Source: Bacillota bacterium (GTDB lineage Bacteria; Bacillota; Bacilli; Bacillales; Cytobacillaceae). From it: a stretch of 19,939 bases of DNA. Below the pieces are notes generated by a model that saw only the letters and a list, made by a program, of their open reading frames with translations, made no database searches and was not told the origin of the DNA. Numbering within the stretch: the stretch's first letter is position 1; every line of letters begins with the position of its first letter. The stretch is from positions 1 through 19,939 of the forward strand of contig JAUZPT010000011.1 in the NCBI GenBank assembly GCA_030705745.1, read 5' to 3'. Of this stretch, positions 7,468-15,095 are shown piece after piece. The position numbers and the translations under genes were made by a program.

Positions 7468-7809
7468 ATGAGTGAGGAAAAAAAGAGGTTTATTCAGGAA
7501 TTCGTTCCGGGAAAGCAAGTAACATTAAGTCACATCATTGCCAATCCGGATGCGGATATGTTTGAAAAACTGGGCATACAGGAAGCAGGGGCATTGGGCA
7601 TTTTGACGTTGACACCAAGCGAGACGGTAATTATTGCTGGTGACTTGGCAACAAAGTCAGCCAATGTGAAAATAGGATTTCTTGACCGGTTTACAGGAAG
7701 TCTCGTAATTGTAGGAAGTGTTTCAGAAGTCGAAAGTGCCATGCAGGAAATCAATCGATTTCTTGAGAATATATTAAACTATACTACTGCTAAAATCACG
7801 AAGTCCTAA
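7468..7809 (+). CDS. eutS: Ethanolamine microcompartment shell protein EutS
   Basis: A circularly permuted BMC-domain protein of 113 residues that forms bent hexamers in ethanolamine microcompartment shells. The match to enterobacterial EutS (111 residues) is very close along its whole length: IQEFVPGKQVTL near the N-terminus, ITLTPxET and IAGDLATKSA in the middle, then IGFLDRFTGSLVI, and NYT...TKS at the C-terminus. The start is supported by AAGGGTGG about 8 bases upstream. It is the first gene of the eut operon, 27 bases ahead of eutP. No hexagonal EutM/EutK-type shell gene is found with it in this window, so how it is used in a shell is unclear. Confidence 0.96.
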   Translation: MSEEKKRFIQEFVPGKQVTLSHIIANPDADMFEKLGIQEAGALGILTLTPSETVIIAGDLATKSANVKIGFLDRFTGSLVIVGSVSEVESAMQEINRFLENILNYTTAKITKS

Positions 7810-7836
7810 TCTACTTCAAATGTGAGGGATCTATCC

Positions 7837-8337
7837 ATGACCAATAAAAATAGAGCAATGTTAATTGGCTCGATTGGTGCGGGCAAATCCACCCTCACCA
7901 ATGCATTGCTTGAAAAAGAAGTAAAAGTCGTCAAAACCCAGACGCTGATTTATTATGACTGGATTGTCGATACACCTGGTGAGTACACGGAAAATCCGCT
8001 GTTTTATAAAAATATTATGGCCACATCCCTGGAAGTTTCACATATTCTCTACTTGCAAGATGCCACAAAGAAAAACACAGTTTTTCCACACGGCTACAGT
8101 CTCGGACTCAACAAATTGCCAATCGGTATTGTCACAAAAAGCGATCATGAACGTGCGGATATTTTGGCAGCTGTTGCTCAATTAAGAAAAGTCATTCCAA
8201 AAGGTCCAATCGTAGTTGCCTCATCGGTCAAAAAAGAAGGTTTGGTAGAAATTCGCGAATTTGTTAAATGTAATTCGCTTGAGGAAATGAAACACTACTT
8301 TAATAACCATCCTTCTGAAAAAGTATTTTTTAAGTGA
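7837..8337 (+). CDS. eutP: EutP/PduV-family small GTPase
   Basis: A P-loop GTPase-like protein of 166 residues encoded with ethanolamine or propanediol microcompartments. Relatives bind or hydrolyse nucleotides, and an acetate kinase activity has been reported for some EutP proteins. Walker A is GSIGAGKST (11-19), the DxxG motif is DTPGEY (45-50), and the base-specificity motif is TKSD in place of NKxD, as in other EutP. The start at 7837 is chosen for GAGGGAT about 7 bases upstream and for the close N-terminal P-loop. A GTG at 7822 would add five residues and lies inside that ribosome site. It follows eutS by 27 bases. The product has no hydrophobic segment and should be cytoplasmic. Confidence 0.93.
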   Translation: MTNKNRAMLIGSIGAGKSTLTNALLEKEVKVVKTQTLIYYDWIVDTPGEYTENPLFYKNIMATSLEVSHILYLQDATKKNTVFPHGYSLGLNKLPIGIVTKSDHERADILAAVAQLRKVIPKGPIVVASSVKKEGLVEIREFVKCNSLEEMKHYFNNHPSEKVFFK

Positions 8338-8342
8338 AAATC

Positions 8343-8371
8343 TTTACATTTTTCAGATTATATTTTATATT
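8343..8371 (+). promoter_or_regulatory. Possible internal promoter ahead of eutA
   Basis: TTTACA (8343-8348), a 17-base spacer and TATATT (8366-8371) fit a sigma-A promoter at 5 of 6 bases each. The tract is very AT-rich, so a chance match is possible. It falls in the only sizeable gap (131 bases) within the eut operon. Confidence 0.5.
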
Positions 8372-8388
8372 TTGATTATACAAATCAA
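8372..8388. repeat. Inverted repeat overlapping the eutA internal promoter
   Basis: TTGATT (8372-8377) and AATCAA (8383-8388) form a perfect 6-bp inverted repeat around 5 bases. It lies directly after the -10 of the candidate promoter, where an operator would sit. It has no T tail and is not a terminator. Confidence 0.35.
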
Positions 8389-8468
8389 TTTACAGGCAAT
8401 GGGGCCGCATGCAAACTGTTAATTCAGACGGTTTATATGTGGCGTTTTTGTTTTTTGGGAGATGGGAA

Positions 8469-9917
8469 ATGAAACACTTAACTCCACAAAATGAAGAAAT
8501 CATTTCCGCTGGTATCGACATTGGAACAAGCACGACCAAGATCGTCATCAGTAAATTTACGCTTATGAATATGGCTGGCGGGGCGCATATGCCTCGAATT
8601 GAAATTATCAATAAAGACATCATCTACCGAAGCCCTATTTTTCCAACTCCGTTAGTAACTTCAACGATCGTTGATATCGAAGCAGTTGACGAACTAGTGA
8701 GATTGGAATATATAAAAGCCGGAATTCGACCTGAAGACATAAAGACAGGTGCCGTTATTATTACTGGGGAAACAGCAACAAAGAAAAATGCCGAAGAAAT
8801 GATACATCATCTATCCGATTATGCGGGTGAGTTTATTGTTGCAACTGCTGGGGCGGATCTAGAGGGGATTATTGCCGCCAAAGGCTCGGGGGCATATGAA
8901 TTTTCGAAAATCAGTAGAAGCCGTGTGATTGCCAATATTGATATCGGCGGGGGGACAGCCAATGTGGCAGTATACAAGGCTGGCAAGCTTTGCGGAACAT
9001 GTACTTTACATATAGGAGGAAGGTTGATCCGATTTTCCGATGATAAAATTGGAAAGATCTCGGAGCCTATTAAAAATTTATTACACGAGTGGAAGTCAGA
9101 CCTTAAAGAAGGACGGACTTTTTCGTTAACAGAAATTGAAAGTATTACAGATTATATGGCACAAGTCATTGGACGAATGCTAAAGCGAGAGCTGACAGCA
9201 ACGGATAAGAACCTTTTGCTTGGACATGAGCCCAACTGGAATGAATGCATCAATGCGATCATGTTTTCCGGAGGTATTGGTGAATGTATTTATCAATATG
9301 AAAAAAATTCATCTGATCCGCAAAGCTTCAATGATATAGGCATGATATTGGCAAAGTCGCTGACAACGGCTTCCTCTTTAAGTGATTGGGAATGGATAAG
9401 GCCACAAGAGACAGTTAGGGCAACCGTTCTTGGAGCCGGCGCACATACGACTGAAATTAGCGGAGCGACGATTGAAGTTGAAAAAGAGGACTTACCGATC
9501 AAGAATTTGCCTGTGTATGAGATTTGTTTTGAGAATGATTTCCTGAAAGGCATCAAGAAAATTCCCTTTGCTATTAAAGAAGCAATTGATATGTATGATT
9601 CCTATAATGAAGGACAGAATTTCTCGATTTATTTTTCGAAAATTCCTCATATTGGATTTAAGGAAGTTCATCAACTAGTCGATTGCCTTCTTAATTCAAT
9701 GAAACAAGTGAAACACTCGGATGTGCCTTTGGTGATTGTGTTGGAAAGTGATCTCGCCAAGGTGGTGGGCCAAACCATTAAAATGATACAACCGAAGCAA
9801 AAAATCATTTGCATTGATCAAATTCAAGTTGAACATGGTGATTATTTGGATATCGGACAAGTTTTGCAGACAAATGTTGTTCCGGTTGTGATTAAAACAC
9901 TAACTTTCCATCAGTAA
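8469..9917 (+). CDS. eutA: Ethanolamine ammonia-lyase reactivating factor EutA
   Basis: Reactivates EutBC by an ATP-dependent exchange of damaged cobalamin for fresh adenosylcobalamin. The 482 residues carry the ASKHA ATPase fold: phosphate-1 motif GIDIGTSTTK (15-24), phosphate-2 motif NIDIGGGTAN (156-165) and adenosine motif FSGGIGE (266-272). Length and order fit EutA (about 467 in enterobacteria). The start at 8469 is chosen because GGGAG (8457-8461) lies 7 bases upstream and the phosphate-1 motif is then at the usual position. An in-frame ATG at 8409 would add 20 residues that do not resemble EutA. Placed directly before eutB, with 16 bases between them. Confidence 0.96.
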   Translation: MKHLTPQNEEIISAGIDIGTSTTKIVISKFTLMNMAGGAHMPRIEIINKDIIYRSPIFPTPLVTSTIVDIEAVDELVRLEYIKAGIRPEDIKTGAVIITGETATKKNAEEMIHHLSDYAGEFIVATAGADLEGIIAAKGSGAYEFSKISRSRVIANIDIGGGTANVAVYKAGKLCGTCTLHIGGRLIRFSDDKIGKISEPIKNLLHEWKSDLKEGRTFSLTEIESITDYMAQVIGRMLKRELTATDKNLLLGHEPNWNECINAIMFSGGIGECIYQYEKNSSDPQSFNDIGMILAKSLTTASSLSDWEWIRPQETVRATVLGAGAHTTEISGATIEVEKEDLPIKNLPVYEICFENDFLKGIKKIPFAIKEAIDMYDSYNEGQNFSIYFSKIPHIGFKEVHQLVDCLLNSMKQVKHSDVPLVIVLESDLAKVVGQTIKMIQPKQKIICIDQIQVEHGDYLDIGQVLQTNVVPVVIKTLTFHQ

Positions 9918-9933
9918 GGAAGGAGGAAAAACG

Positions 9934-11298
9934 ATGAAATTAAGTACAAATTATATAGGAACCGTTTATCAGTTTTCTTCCCTGAAGGACTTATTTGCGA
10001 AAGCGAATGAAGAAAAGTCCGGTGACCGACTGGCTGGAATCGCAGCGGAAACCGTCCAGGAACGTATTGCCGCCAAAGAAGTTTTAAGTCATATCACAAT
10101 AGCAGAGATCAGGGAAAATCCAATGCTTTCGCCTGAAGAAGACGAAGTGTCACGAATTATCGAAAACCAAATCAATAGACCAGTCTATCAATCAATCAAG
10201 AATTGGTCGGTGGCAGAATTAAGGGAATACATTTTAAGCGATAAAACGACCGGTGAGGATTTAAAAAGGCTTGGCAAGGGATTAAACAGCGAAATGATTG
10301 CTGCCGTTGCAAAAATCATGTCCAATCTTGACCTCGTGCATGCTGCCAATAAATTGGAGGTCTTGTCGAAATGCAATATAACAATTGGGCAAAAAGGAGT
10401 ACTCGCATCGAGGCTGCAGCCCAATCATCCTACGGACAGTGTTGAAGGCATGCTTGCATCTCTGAAAGAAGGTCTGTCATACGGAATCGGTGACGCCGTA
10501 ATCGGCATCAATCCGGTTGATGATTCGGTAGAAAGCGTAAAACGTTTGCTTCATGCTACTCATGATTTCATTAAGCAATGGCAAGTTCCAACCCAAAATT
10601 GTGTACTGGCACATGTGACGGCGCAAATGAAAGCGATCCAACAAGGTGCACCTGCTGACATGATTTTCCAAAGTATTGCTGGAACGGAAGCAGCAAACCG
10701 TTCATTTGGTATAACCGCCTCATTATTGGAGGAAGCCAACGAAATGGCAAAGATCTACGGAACTGGCACTGGTCCGCAACGCCTTTATTTTGAGACTGGA
10801 CAAGGATCCGAACTATCGGCGGAAGCGCATTTTGGAATTGATCAAATGACACTCGAATCGCGCAATTACGGATTTGCACGCTATTATGATCCATTTATCG
10901 TCAATACGGTCGTCGGCTTCATTGGACCCGAATATTTGTATAACAACAAACAGGTTATTCGCGCAGGCCTTGAGGATCATTTTATGGGAAAACTGCACGG
11001 TATCCCAATGGGAGTCGACATTTGCTATACGAACCATATCAAAGCTGACCAAAATGATATCGAGGATTTAGCGGTCCTTTTGACTGCGGCAGGAGTGAAT
11101 TTTGTCATAGCTGCTCCAATGGGAGATGATTGCATGTTGAACTATCAATCTCTCAGCTACCACGATGTTGCTACCCTAAGACAGACGTTGAACAAACGCC
11201 CTGCTCCAATTTTTGAAGACTGGCTGGAGAAAATGGGAATCTACGAAAATGGAAAACTAAGTTCAATTGCAGGCGATCCGACAATTTTCACGCGATAG
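9934..11298 (+). CDS. eutB: Ethanolamine ammonia-lyase large subunit
   Basis: Catalytic TIM-barrel subunit of the adenosylcobalamin-dependent enzyme that splits ethanolamine into acetaldehyde and ammonia. At 454 residues it is almost the same length as the E. coli protein (453), and active-site residues fall at the same numbers: Arg160 and Gln162 (in SRLQPNHP), Asn193 (GIN), Glu287 (YFETGQGSE) and Asp362 (VDICYTNH). The enzyme should therefore be active if cobalamin is available. The ribosome site AAGGAGG is about 8 bases upstream. It is followed by eutC after 13 bases. No gene for acetaldehyde dehydrogenase or alcohol dehydrogenase follows, so the fate of acetaldehyde must be decided by genes elsewhere. 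Confidence 0.98.
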   Translation: MKLSTNYIGTVYQFSSLKDLFAKANEEKSGDRLAGIAAETVQERIAAKEVLSHITIAEIRENPMLSPEEDEVSRIIENQINRPVYQSIKNWSVAELREYILSDKTTGEDLKRLGKGLNSEMIAAVAKIMSNLDLVHAANKLEVLSKCNITIGQKGVLASRLQPNHPTDSVEGMLASLKEGLSYGIGDAVIGINPVDDSVESVKRLLHATHDFIKQWQVPTQNCVLAHVTAQMKAIQQGAPADMIFQSIAGTEAANRSFGITASLLEEANEMAKIYGTGTGPQRLYFETGQGSELSAEAHFGIDQMTLESRNYGFARYYDPFIVNTVVGFIGPEYLYNNKQVIRAGLEDHFMGKLHGIPMGVDICYTNHIKADQNDIEDLAVLLTAAGVNFVIAAPMGDDCMLNYQSLSYHDVATLRQTLNKRPAPIFEDWLEKMGIYENGKLSSIAGDPTIFTR

Positions 11299-11311
11299 GA
11301 GGTGGATCAGG

Positions 11312-12352
11312 ATGAATCCTGAACTTGTTGAAACCATTACAAAATTAATTGTTGAAAAATTACAAACCGTTTACCATTTGTCAGATGAAGCTGATGATAC
11401 CGCAAAACTGCTACCAGAATCGGTCAAGCTATGGAATACGAAGTCACACGATGAAAACGGTAAAAATCATGGCTTTACCTTTGAACACGCATCTGAAAGG
11501 AAAGAAGACTCCGATCAGCTTGTAAAATTCAGCGATTATACGTCTGCTCCGAATGTGACGGAACAAAAGGAGAAAGCAGAAAGCAAAAAATCACCGGTTC
11601 AATGCGAGGAACAAATGGTTCAGGACGGGATCGAACAGCCATTCAATCAAGAAGAACTAGAATCGCTGATCAGCAAAACGCCCGCTCGAATTGGAGTAGG
11701 CCGTGCTGGTTTGCGTCCAAAAACGAGCACTTGGCTTAAATTTCGTTATGATCATGCCGCAGCAGTCGATGCAGTTTATGGAAACGTCAATGAAGAGCTG
11801 CTAAAGAGCCTGGATCTTTTTAAGGTGAATACTCTGGTAACCGAAAAGGAAGTGTATATTCGCCGCCCGGATATGGGACGAAAGCTTTCAGACGAAGCAA
11901 AAAATATGATTTCATCGAAATGTGTAAAGTCTCCTACCGTTCAAATTGTCGTTTCCGACGGTTTAAGCTCAAAAGCGATTGACGCAAATTTGGAGGACGT
12001 CTTTTTATCGCTTCAGCAGTCGCTGAAAAGTATTGGACTCGATGTTGGAACTCCTTTCTTTATCGAAAAAGGCAGGGTTGCTGTCATGGATGATATTGGC
12101 GAACTTCTCCGGCCGAAGATTGTCGTTTTATTGATTGGTGAGCGGCCAGGCTTGGTAAGCGCAGAGTCTTTAAGCGCTTATTTATGCTACGAACCGCGCA
12201 TCGGAACAATCGAAGCGGACCGAATGGTGATCTCGAATATTCATAAAGGGGGAATTCCTCCGGTTGAAGCAGGTGCCTACCTCGGTACCATCATTCAAAA
12301 AGTATTGAAGTATGAAGCCAGTGGTGTATCACTCGTTCAAAAAGAAGGGTAG
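11312..12352 (+). CDS. eutC: Ethanolamine ammonia-lyase small subunit
   Basis: Partner of EutB; it helps form the cobalamin-binding site at the subunit interface. Of 346 residues, the conserved core begins near 110 and shows GRAGLRPKT (130-138), RRPDMGR, VVSDGLSSKAI, LIGERPGL and SNIHKGGIPPVEA, all typical of EutC. Residues 2-20 form a predicted amphipathic helix like the N-terminal targeting peptide of enterobacterial EutC. Between it and the core lies about 90 residues of charged, low-complexity linker (Lys, Glu, Asp, Ser, Gln), making the protein about 50 residues longer than the E. coli one (295). The start has GGAGGTG 7-8 bases upstream and lies in the same frame as a longer open frame that begins inside eutB. 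Confidence 0.96.
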   Translation: MNPELVETITKLIVEKLQTVYHLSDEADDTAKLLPESVKLWNTKSHDENGKNHGFTFEHASERKEDSDQLVKFSDYTSAPNVTEQKEKAESKKSPVQCEEQMVQDGIEQPFNQEELESLISKTPARIGVGRAGLRPKTSTWLKFRYDHAAAVDAVYGNVNEELLKSLDLFKVNTLVTEKEVYIRRPDMGRKLSDEAKNMISSKCVKSPTVQIVVSDGLSSKAIDANLEDVFLSLQQSLKSIGLDVGTPFFIEKGRVAVMDDIGELLRPKIVVLLIGERPGLVSAESLSAYLCYEPRIGTIEADRMVISNIHKGGIPPVEAGAYLGTIIQKVLKYEASGVSLVQKEG

Positions 12353-12364
12353 GAGGCGATAAAA

Positions 12365-13018
12365 GTGAGCTTAGAGCGCATATATGCCGAAGTGCTGGCC
12401 GTTCGCATCATTGCAAATGTGGATGTAGCATTAGCAGAGCAATTTAAGTTAAGGCCTGATCAAAGAAGTTTGGCTATTTTCACTTCCACCATTGATGATG
12501 TAGGTTACACAGCTTTGGATGAAGCGACAAAAAGAGCCGATGTTGAAGTAGTGTATGCACGCTCCTTCTATGCAGGAGCGGCTCATTCGTCCGGTCCGTT
12601 ATCCGGTGAAATGATCGGAGTAATAGCCGGCCCCTCACCGGATGAAGTGAAAAGCGGTATGGATGCAGTAAGGCAAACGATTGAATCTGATGCTTATTTC
12701 GAGGCTATTAGCGAGGACAAAAGCCATGCACTGTATGCACATGTTGTTGCAAGAACAGGTGCATATCTCGCGAATGAAGCTGGTGTAAAACAAGGTGAAC
12801 CATTAGCCTATTTAATTGCACCTCCGTTGGAAGCAGTCTATGGCCTTGATGCTGCTTTAAAGGCAGCCGATGTGAAACTGATGAAATTTTTCGGTCCTCC
12901 CTCGGAAACAAATTTTGGTGGAGCCTTGTTGACGGGCTCTCAATCAGCCTGCCAGGCAGCAGTGGATGCATTTAAGGAAGCGATTTTGACGATTGCCAAA
13001 AATCCAACACAGTATTAA
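12365..13018 (+). CDS. eutL: Ethanolamine microcompartment shell protein EutL
   Basis: A tandem-BMC (trimeric) shell protein of 217 residues, believed in the family to gate a central pore for substrate or cofactor passage. Family features are the N-terminal stretch ending in ALAEQFKL, the SFYAGAAHSSGPLSGE loop, AGPSPDEV, and in the second half HVVARTGAYLA, EPLAYLIAPPLEA and FFGPPSETNFGGALLTGS. The GTG start has AGGAGGCG about 7 bases upstream. It lies 12 bases after eutC and is the last gene before a strong terminator, so it closes the operon. EutK, which follows eutL in enterobacteria, is absent. Confidence 0.96.
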   Translation: MSLERIYAEVLAVRIIANVDVALAEQFKLRPDQRSLAIFTSTIDDVGYTALDEATKRADVEVVYARSFYAGAAHSSGPLSGEMIGVIAGPSPDEVKSGMDAVRQTIESDAYFEAISEDKSHALYAHVVARTGAYLANEAGVKQGEPLAYLIAPPLEAVYGLDAALKAADVKLMKFFGPPSETNFGGALLTGSQSACQAAVDAFKEAILTIAKNPTQY

Positions 13019-13062
13019 GCTCCTTATCGTTTAAACCAACCAATGAATAAACTTAATTAAAT

Positions 13063-13112
13063 AAGCAAAAAACGATGTCTCCTTTAATAGAGACATCGTT
13101 TTTTGCTTTTTA
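13063..13112 (+). terminator. Strong terminator ending the eut operon
   Basis: A perfect 19-bp stem (13063-13081 with 13090-13108) closes an 8-base loop and is followed by a T tract. The A-rich 5' arm would also give a T-rich end on the minus strand. Confidence 0.95.
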
Positions 13113-13124
13113 CAAGCGTTAATA
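13110..13124 (+). promoter_or_regulatory. Weak cre-like site before the permease promoter
   Basis: TTACAAGCGTTAATA matches 13 of 15 positions of the Bacillus CcpA consensus WTGNAANCGNWNNCW, with mismatches at the conserved G and at the last C. It touches the -35 of the next promoter. Suggestive only. Confidence 0.3.
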
Positions 13125-13153
13125 TTGTTAGAATATTTGGAATATATTACAAT
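13125..13153 (+). promoter_or_regulatory. Promoter of the small protein-permease unit
   Basis: -35 TTGTTA (13125-13130), a 17-base spacer and -10 TACAAT (13148-13153). It is the best match between the eut terminator and the 47-residue gene and would give a leader of about 95 bases. Confidence 0.65.
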
Positions 13154-13256
13154 ATACTTGTCTGTAAAAGTTTATAACCTACCTGATTCCTTAACGTCTT
13201 GTGATTCAGACAATTTTGATACTTTTCACCAAGCAGTTAGGAAGGAGGTATACATG

Positions 13257-13397
13257 ATGGAAGTATTCGTTGGTATAGCACTTATTATTCTTACTATTCT
13301 GGTAGGAACAGCAATTGGCTTAAAGGCAAACAAAAATGTCCGTTCATTTAAAGAAGCAGAACACGAAATTTATGTTGGCCAGAAAATGAAAAAATAA
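13257..13397 (+). CDS. Small single-pass membrane protein, 46-47 residues
   Basis: A short protein with one hydrophobic helix (about residues 3-22: valine, isoleucine and leucine rich with glycines) followed by a basic, charged tail ending in KMKK. By the positive-inside rule the tail should face the cytoplasm. It is very likely a real gene: AAGGAGG ends 8 bases before the ATG at 13257 (an ATG at 13254 is also possible), and a promoter lies upstream. Its stop is 20 bases before the preferred permease start and overlaps by one base an ATG of the longer permease frame, so translation is probably coupled. I do not recognise the family. A small accessory subunit of the permease is the simplest idea (inference). 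Confidence 0.75.
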   Translation: MEVFVGIALIILTILVGTAIGLKANKNVRSFKEAEHEIYVGQKMKK

Positions 13398-13417
13398 TGG
13401 AAATTGGGGTGGATATA

Positions 13418-14983
13418 TTGAAGTCAAAGGAACAACAAATGCTCGAGGATAAAAAGCAGCTTAACCATTATGGTTATGCGCAGGAATTATTGCGTGACAT
13501 GGGTGGATTTTCAAATTTCGCCATTTCGTTTTCCATTATTTCGATCCTGACTGGAGCTGTTTCCTTATATGGCTACGGCCTAATGTATGGTGGTCCTGGC
13601 ATGATGGGATACGGATGGACAATCGTCGCTTTCTTTGTTCTCTTGGTGTCGGCTTCTCTCGCTGAACTTGCCTCAGCCATTCCTACTGCAGGGGCATTAT
13701 ACCATTGGTCTGCTGCGTTGATGGGGACAAGAATTGGCTGGTATACTGCCTGGATTAATTTAATTGGCCAAATTGGCATCGTCGCTGGAATTGATTACTC
13801 GGTGGCGCTGTTCGCAGATCCTCTCCTTGGTGGAATTTTCAATTATAGCTCCACAGATACAACTATTTTGATCGTATTTGGTGTTGTTTTGCTTTTACAC
13901 GGCATTCTAAATCATGTTGGCATTAAAATCGTCGCCAAGTTAAATGATTTCTCGGCGTGGTATCATATGGCAGTTGTCGCGATTTTAGTAGTCAGCCTGG
14001 CATTTTTTACGAAACATGGCCTACAGCCGATTGATTATTTATTTCACATTGGAAAAACATTTACAGATAAGCCGTATGCACTGGCCTTTTTAATTGGATT
14101 ATTACAGGCGCAATGGACGTTTACGGGATTCGATGCTTCCGCTCATACAATTGAAGAAACCGTGCACCCGAGGGTAAGAGCTCCTTGGGGAATCTTTAAT
14201 TCCGTCGCTTTTTCATTTGTGTTCGGATTCATCATGCTTGCTTTTGTCACCCTATCGATTCATAATGCAAATGGAGCTGTGCATTCTGACAATGCATTTA
14301 TTTATGTCATCAGCCAGGCATTAGGCGGTACGTTTGGAAACATCGTCCTGTGGCTCGTTACATTTGCCATGTTCTTTTGTGGGCTTTCTTCCATTACATC
14401 GTTTTCACGTATGATGTATGCGTTTTCGAGGGATAACGGTATGCCTTTTAGCAAGCAATGGGCCGAGATCAGCCGCAAGTATCGTACCCCTGCAAAAGCC
14501 ATTTGGCTCTCCGTCATTCTGTCATTTGTACTCGCATTTATTGACTATGTGGCAAAAAAAATAAATCCGAATTTCAGTTATTCTACAATCGCGTTTTTAA
14601 CAGCAGTAAGCGTGGTTGGTTTATACGTAGCATACGGCATTCCGATTTTCTTAAAGTTGCGAGCTGAATCGAAAGGGTATTTCAAACCAAAGCATTATGG
14701 ACCTTGGAGCCTCGGAAAATGGAGCCGTCCGATCAATGTTCTGAGCTTATTGTGGATTGTTTTCATATGTGTTGTAATGGTCATTCCTCCGAATCAAATG
14801 GCAGGGTATGCGATTGTTGGAATGTTCATTCTTCTTTTCATCATGGACGTCGCACACTATAAGTACCATTTTAAAGGCCCGCAAGCAGCACTTGAAAAAT
14901 CGGTTGAAGAGATCAAGCGTTTAGAGGGAGAATTTGAACACATTATACACGGCAATGATTCTGACCAGAATTTCTCCCAATAG
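13418..14983 (+). CDS. APC-superfamily amino acid/amine permease
   Basis: A secondary transporter of about 521 residues with some twelve hydrophobic segments and a charged cytoplasmic C-terminal tail of about 50 residues. The N-terminal signature MGGFSNFAISFSIISILTG and SLAELASAIPTAGALYHWSA are typical of the amino acid/choline transporter branch of the APC superfamily, whose members carry GABA, choline or related compounds. Following the eut operon, it may import ethanolamine (inference), since EutH, the usual eut transporter, is not in the window. The start is uncertain. TTG at 13418 has GGGGTGG 5 bases upstream, and ATG at 13439 has AAAGGA 8 bases upstream. The ATG at 13397 has no ribosome site. 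Confidence 0.88.
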   Translation: MKSKEQQMLEDKKQLNHYGYAQELLRDMGGFSNFAISFSIISILTGAVSLYGYGLMYGGPGMMGYGWTIVAFFVLLVSASLAELASAIPTAGALYHWSAALMGTRIGWYTAWINLIGQIGIVAGIDYSVALFADPLLGGIFNYSSTDTTILIVFGVVLLLHGILNHVGIKIVAKLNDFSAWYHMAVVAILVVSLAFFTKHGLQPIDYLFHIGKTFTDKPYALAFLIGLLQAQWTFTGFDASAHTIEETVHPRVRAPWGIFNSVAFSFVFGFIMLAFVTLSIHNANGAVHSDNAFIYVISQALGGTFGNIVLWLVTFAMFFCGLSSITSFSRMMYAFSRDNGMPFSKQWAEISRKYRTPAKAIWLSVILSFVLAFIDYVAKKINPNFSYSTIAFLTAVSVVGLYVAYGIPIFLKLRAESKGYFKPKHYGPWSLGKWSRPINVLSLLWIVFICVVMVIPPNQMAGYAIVGMFILLFIMDVAHYKYHFKGPQAALEKSVEEIKRLEGEFEHIIHGNDSDQNFSQ

Positions 14984-15003
14984 AGCTTTTTTTGAGCGTA
15001 CGG

Positions 15004-15033
15004 GCTGTGCCAAATTTCGGCATAGCTTTTCTT
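15004..15033 (+). terminator. Terminator after the permease gene
   Basis: An 8-bp stem with one G-T pair (GCTGTGCC at 15004-15011 with GGCATAGC at 15019-15026) and a 7-base loop, followed by TTTTCTTT. It lies 20 bases after the stop codon. Confidence 0.8.
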
Positions 15034-15095
15034 TACCGTTAAAATAAAATTTCATTTCAATAATAAAATATTATACAATTGGTAATGGTGATTAA

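Noticed and set aside
8409..8468. N-terminal extension of EutA from the upstream ATG
   Set aside because: The extra 20 residues do not resemble EutA, the upstream ATG has only a weak ribosome site, and the ATG at 8469 has a good one.
10477..11052. Antisense open frames across eutB and other genes
   Set aside because: They are shadows of the strongly conserved coding frame, have no ribosome sites, and their products look like no protein family.
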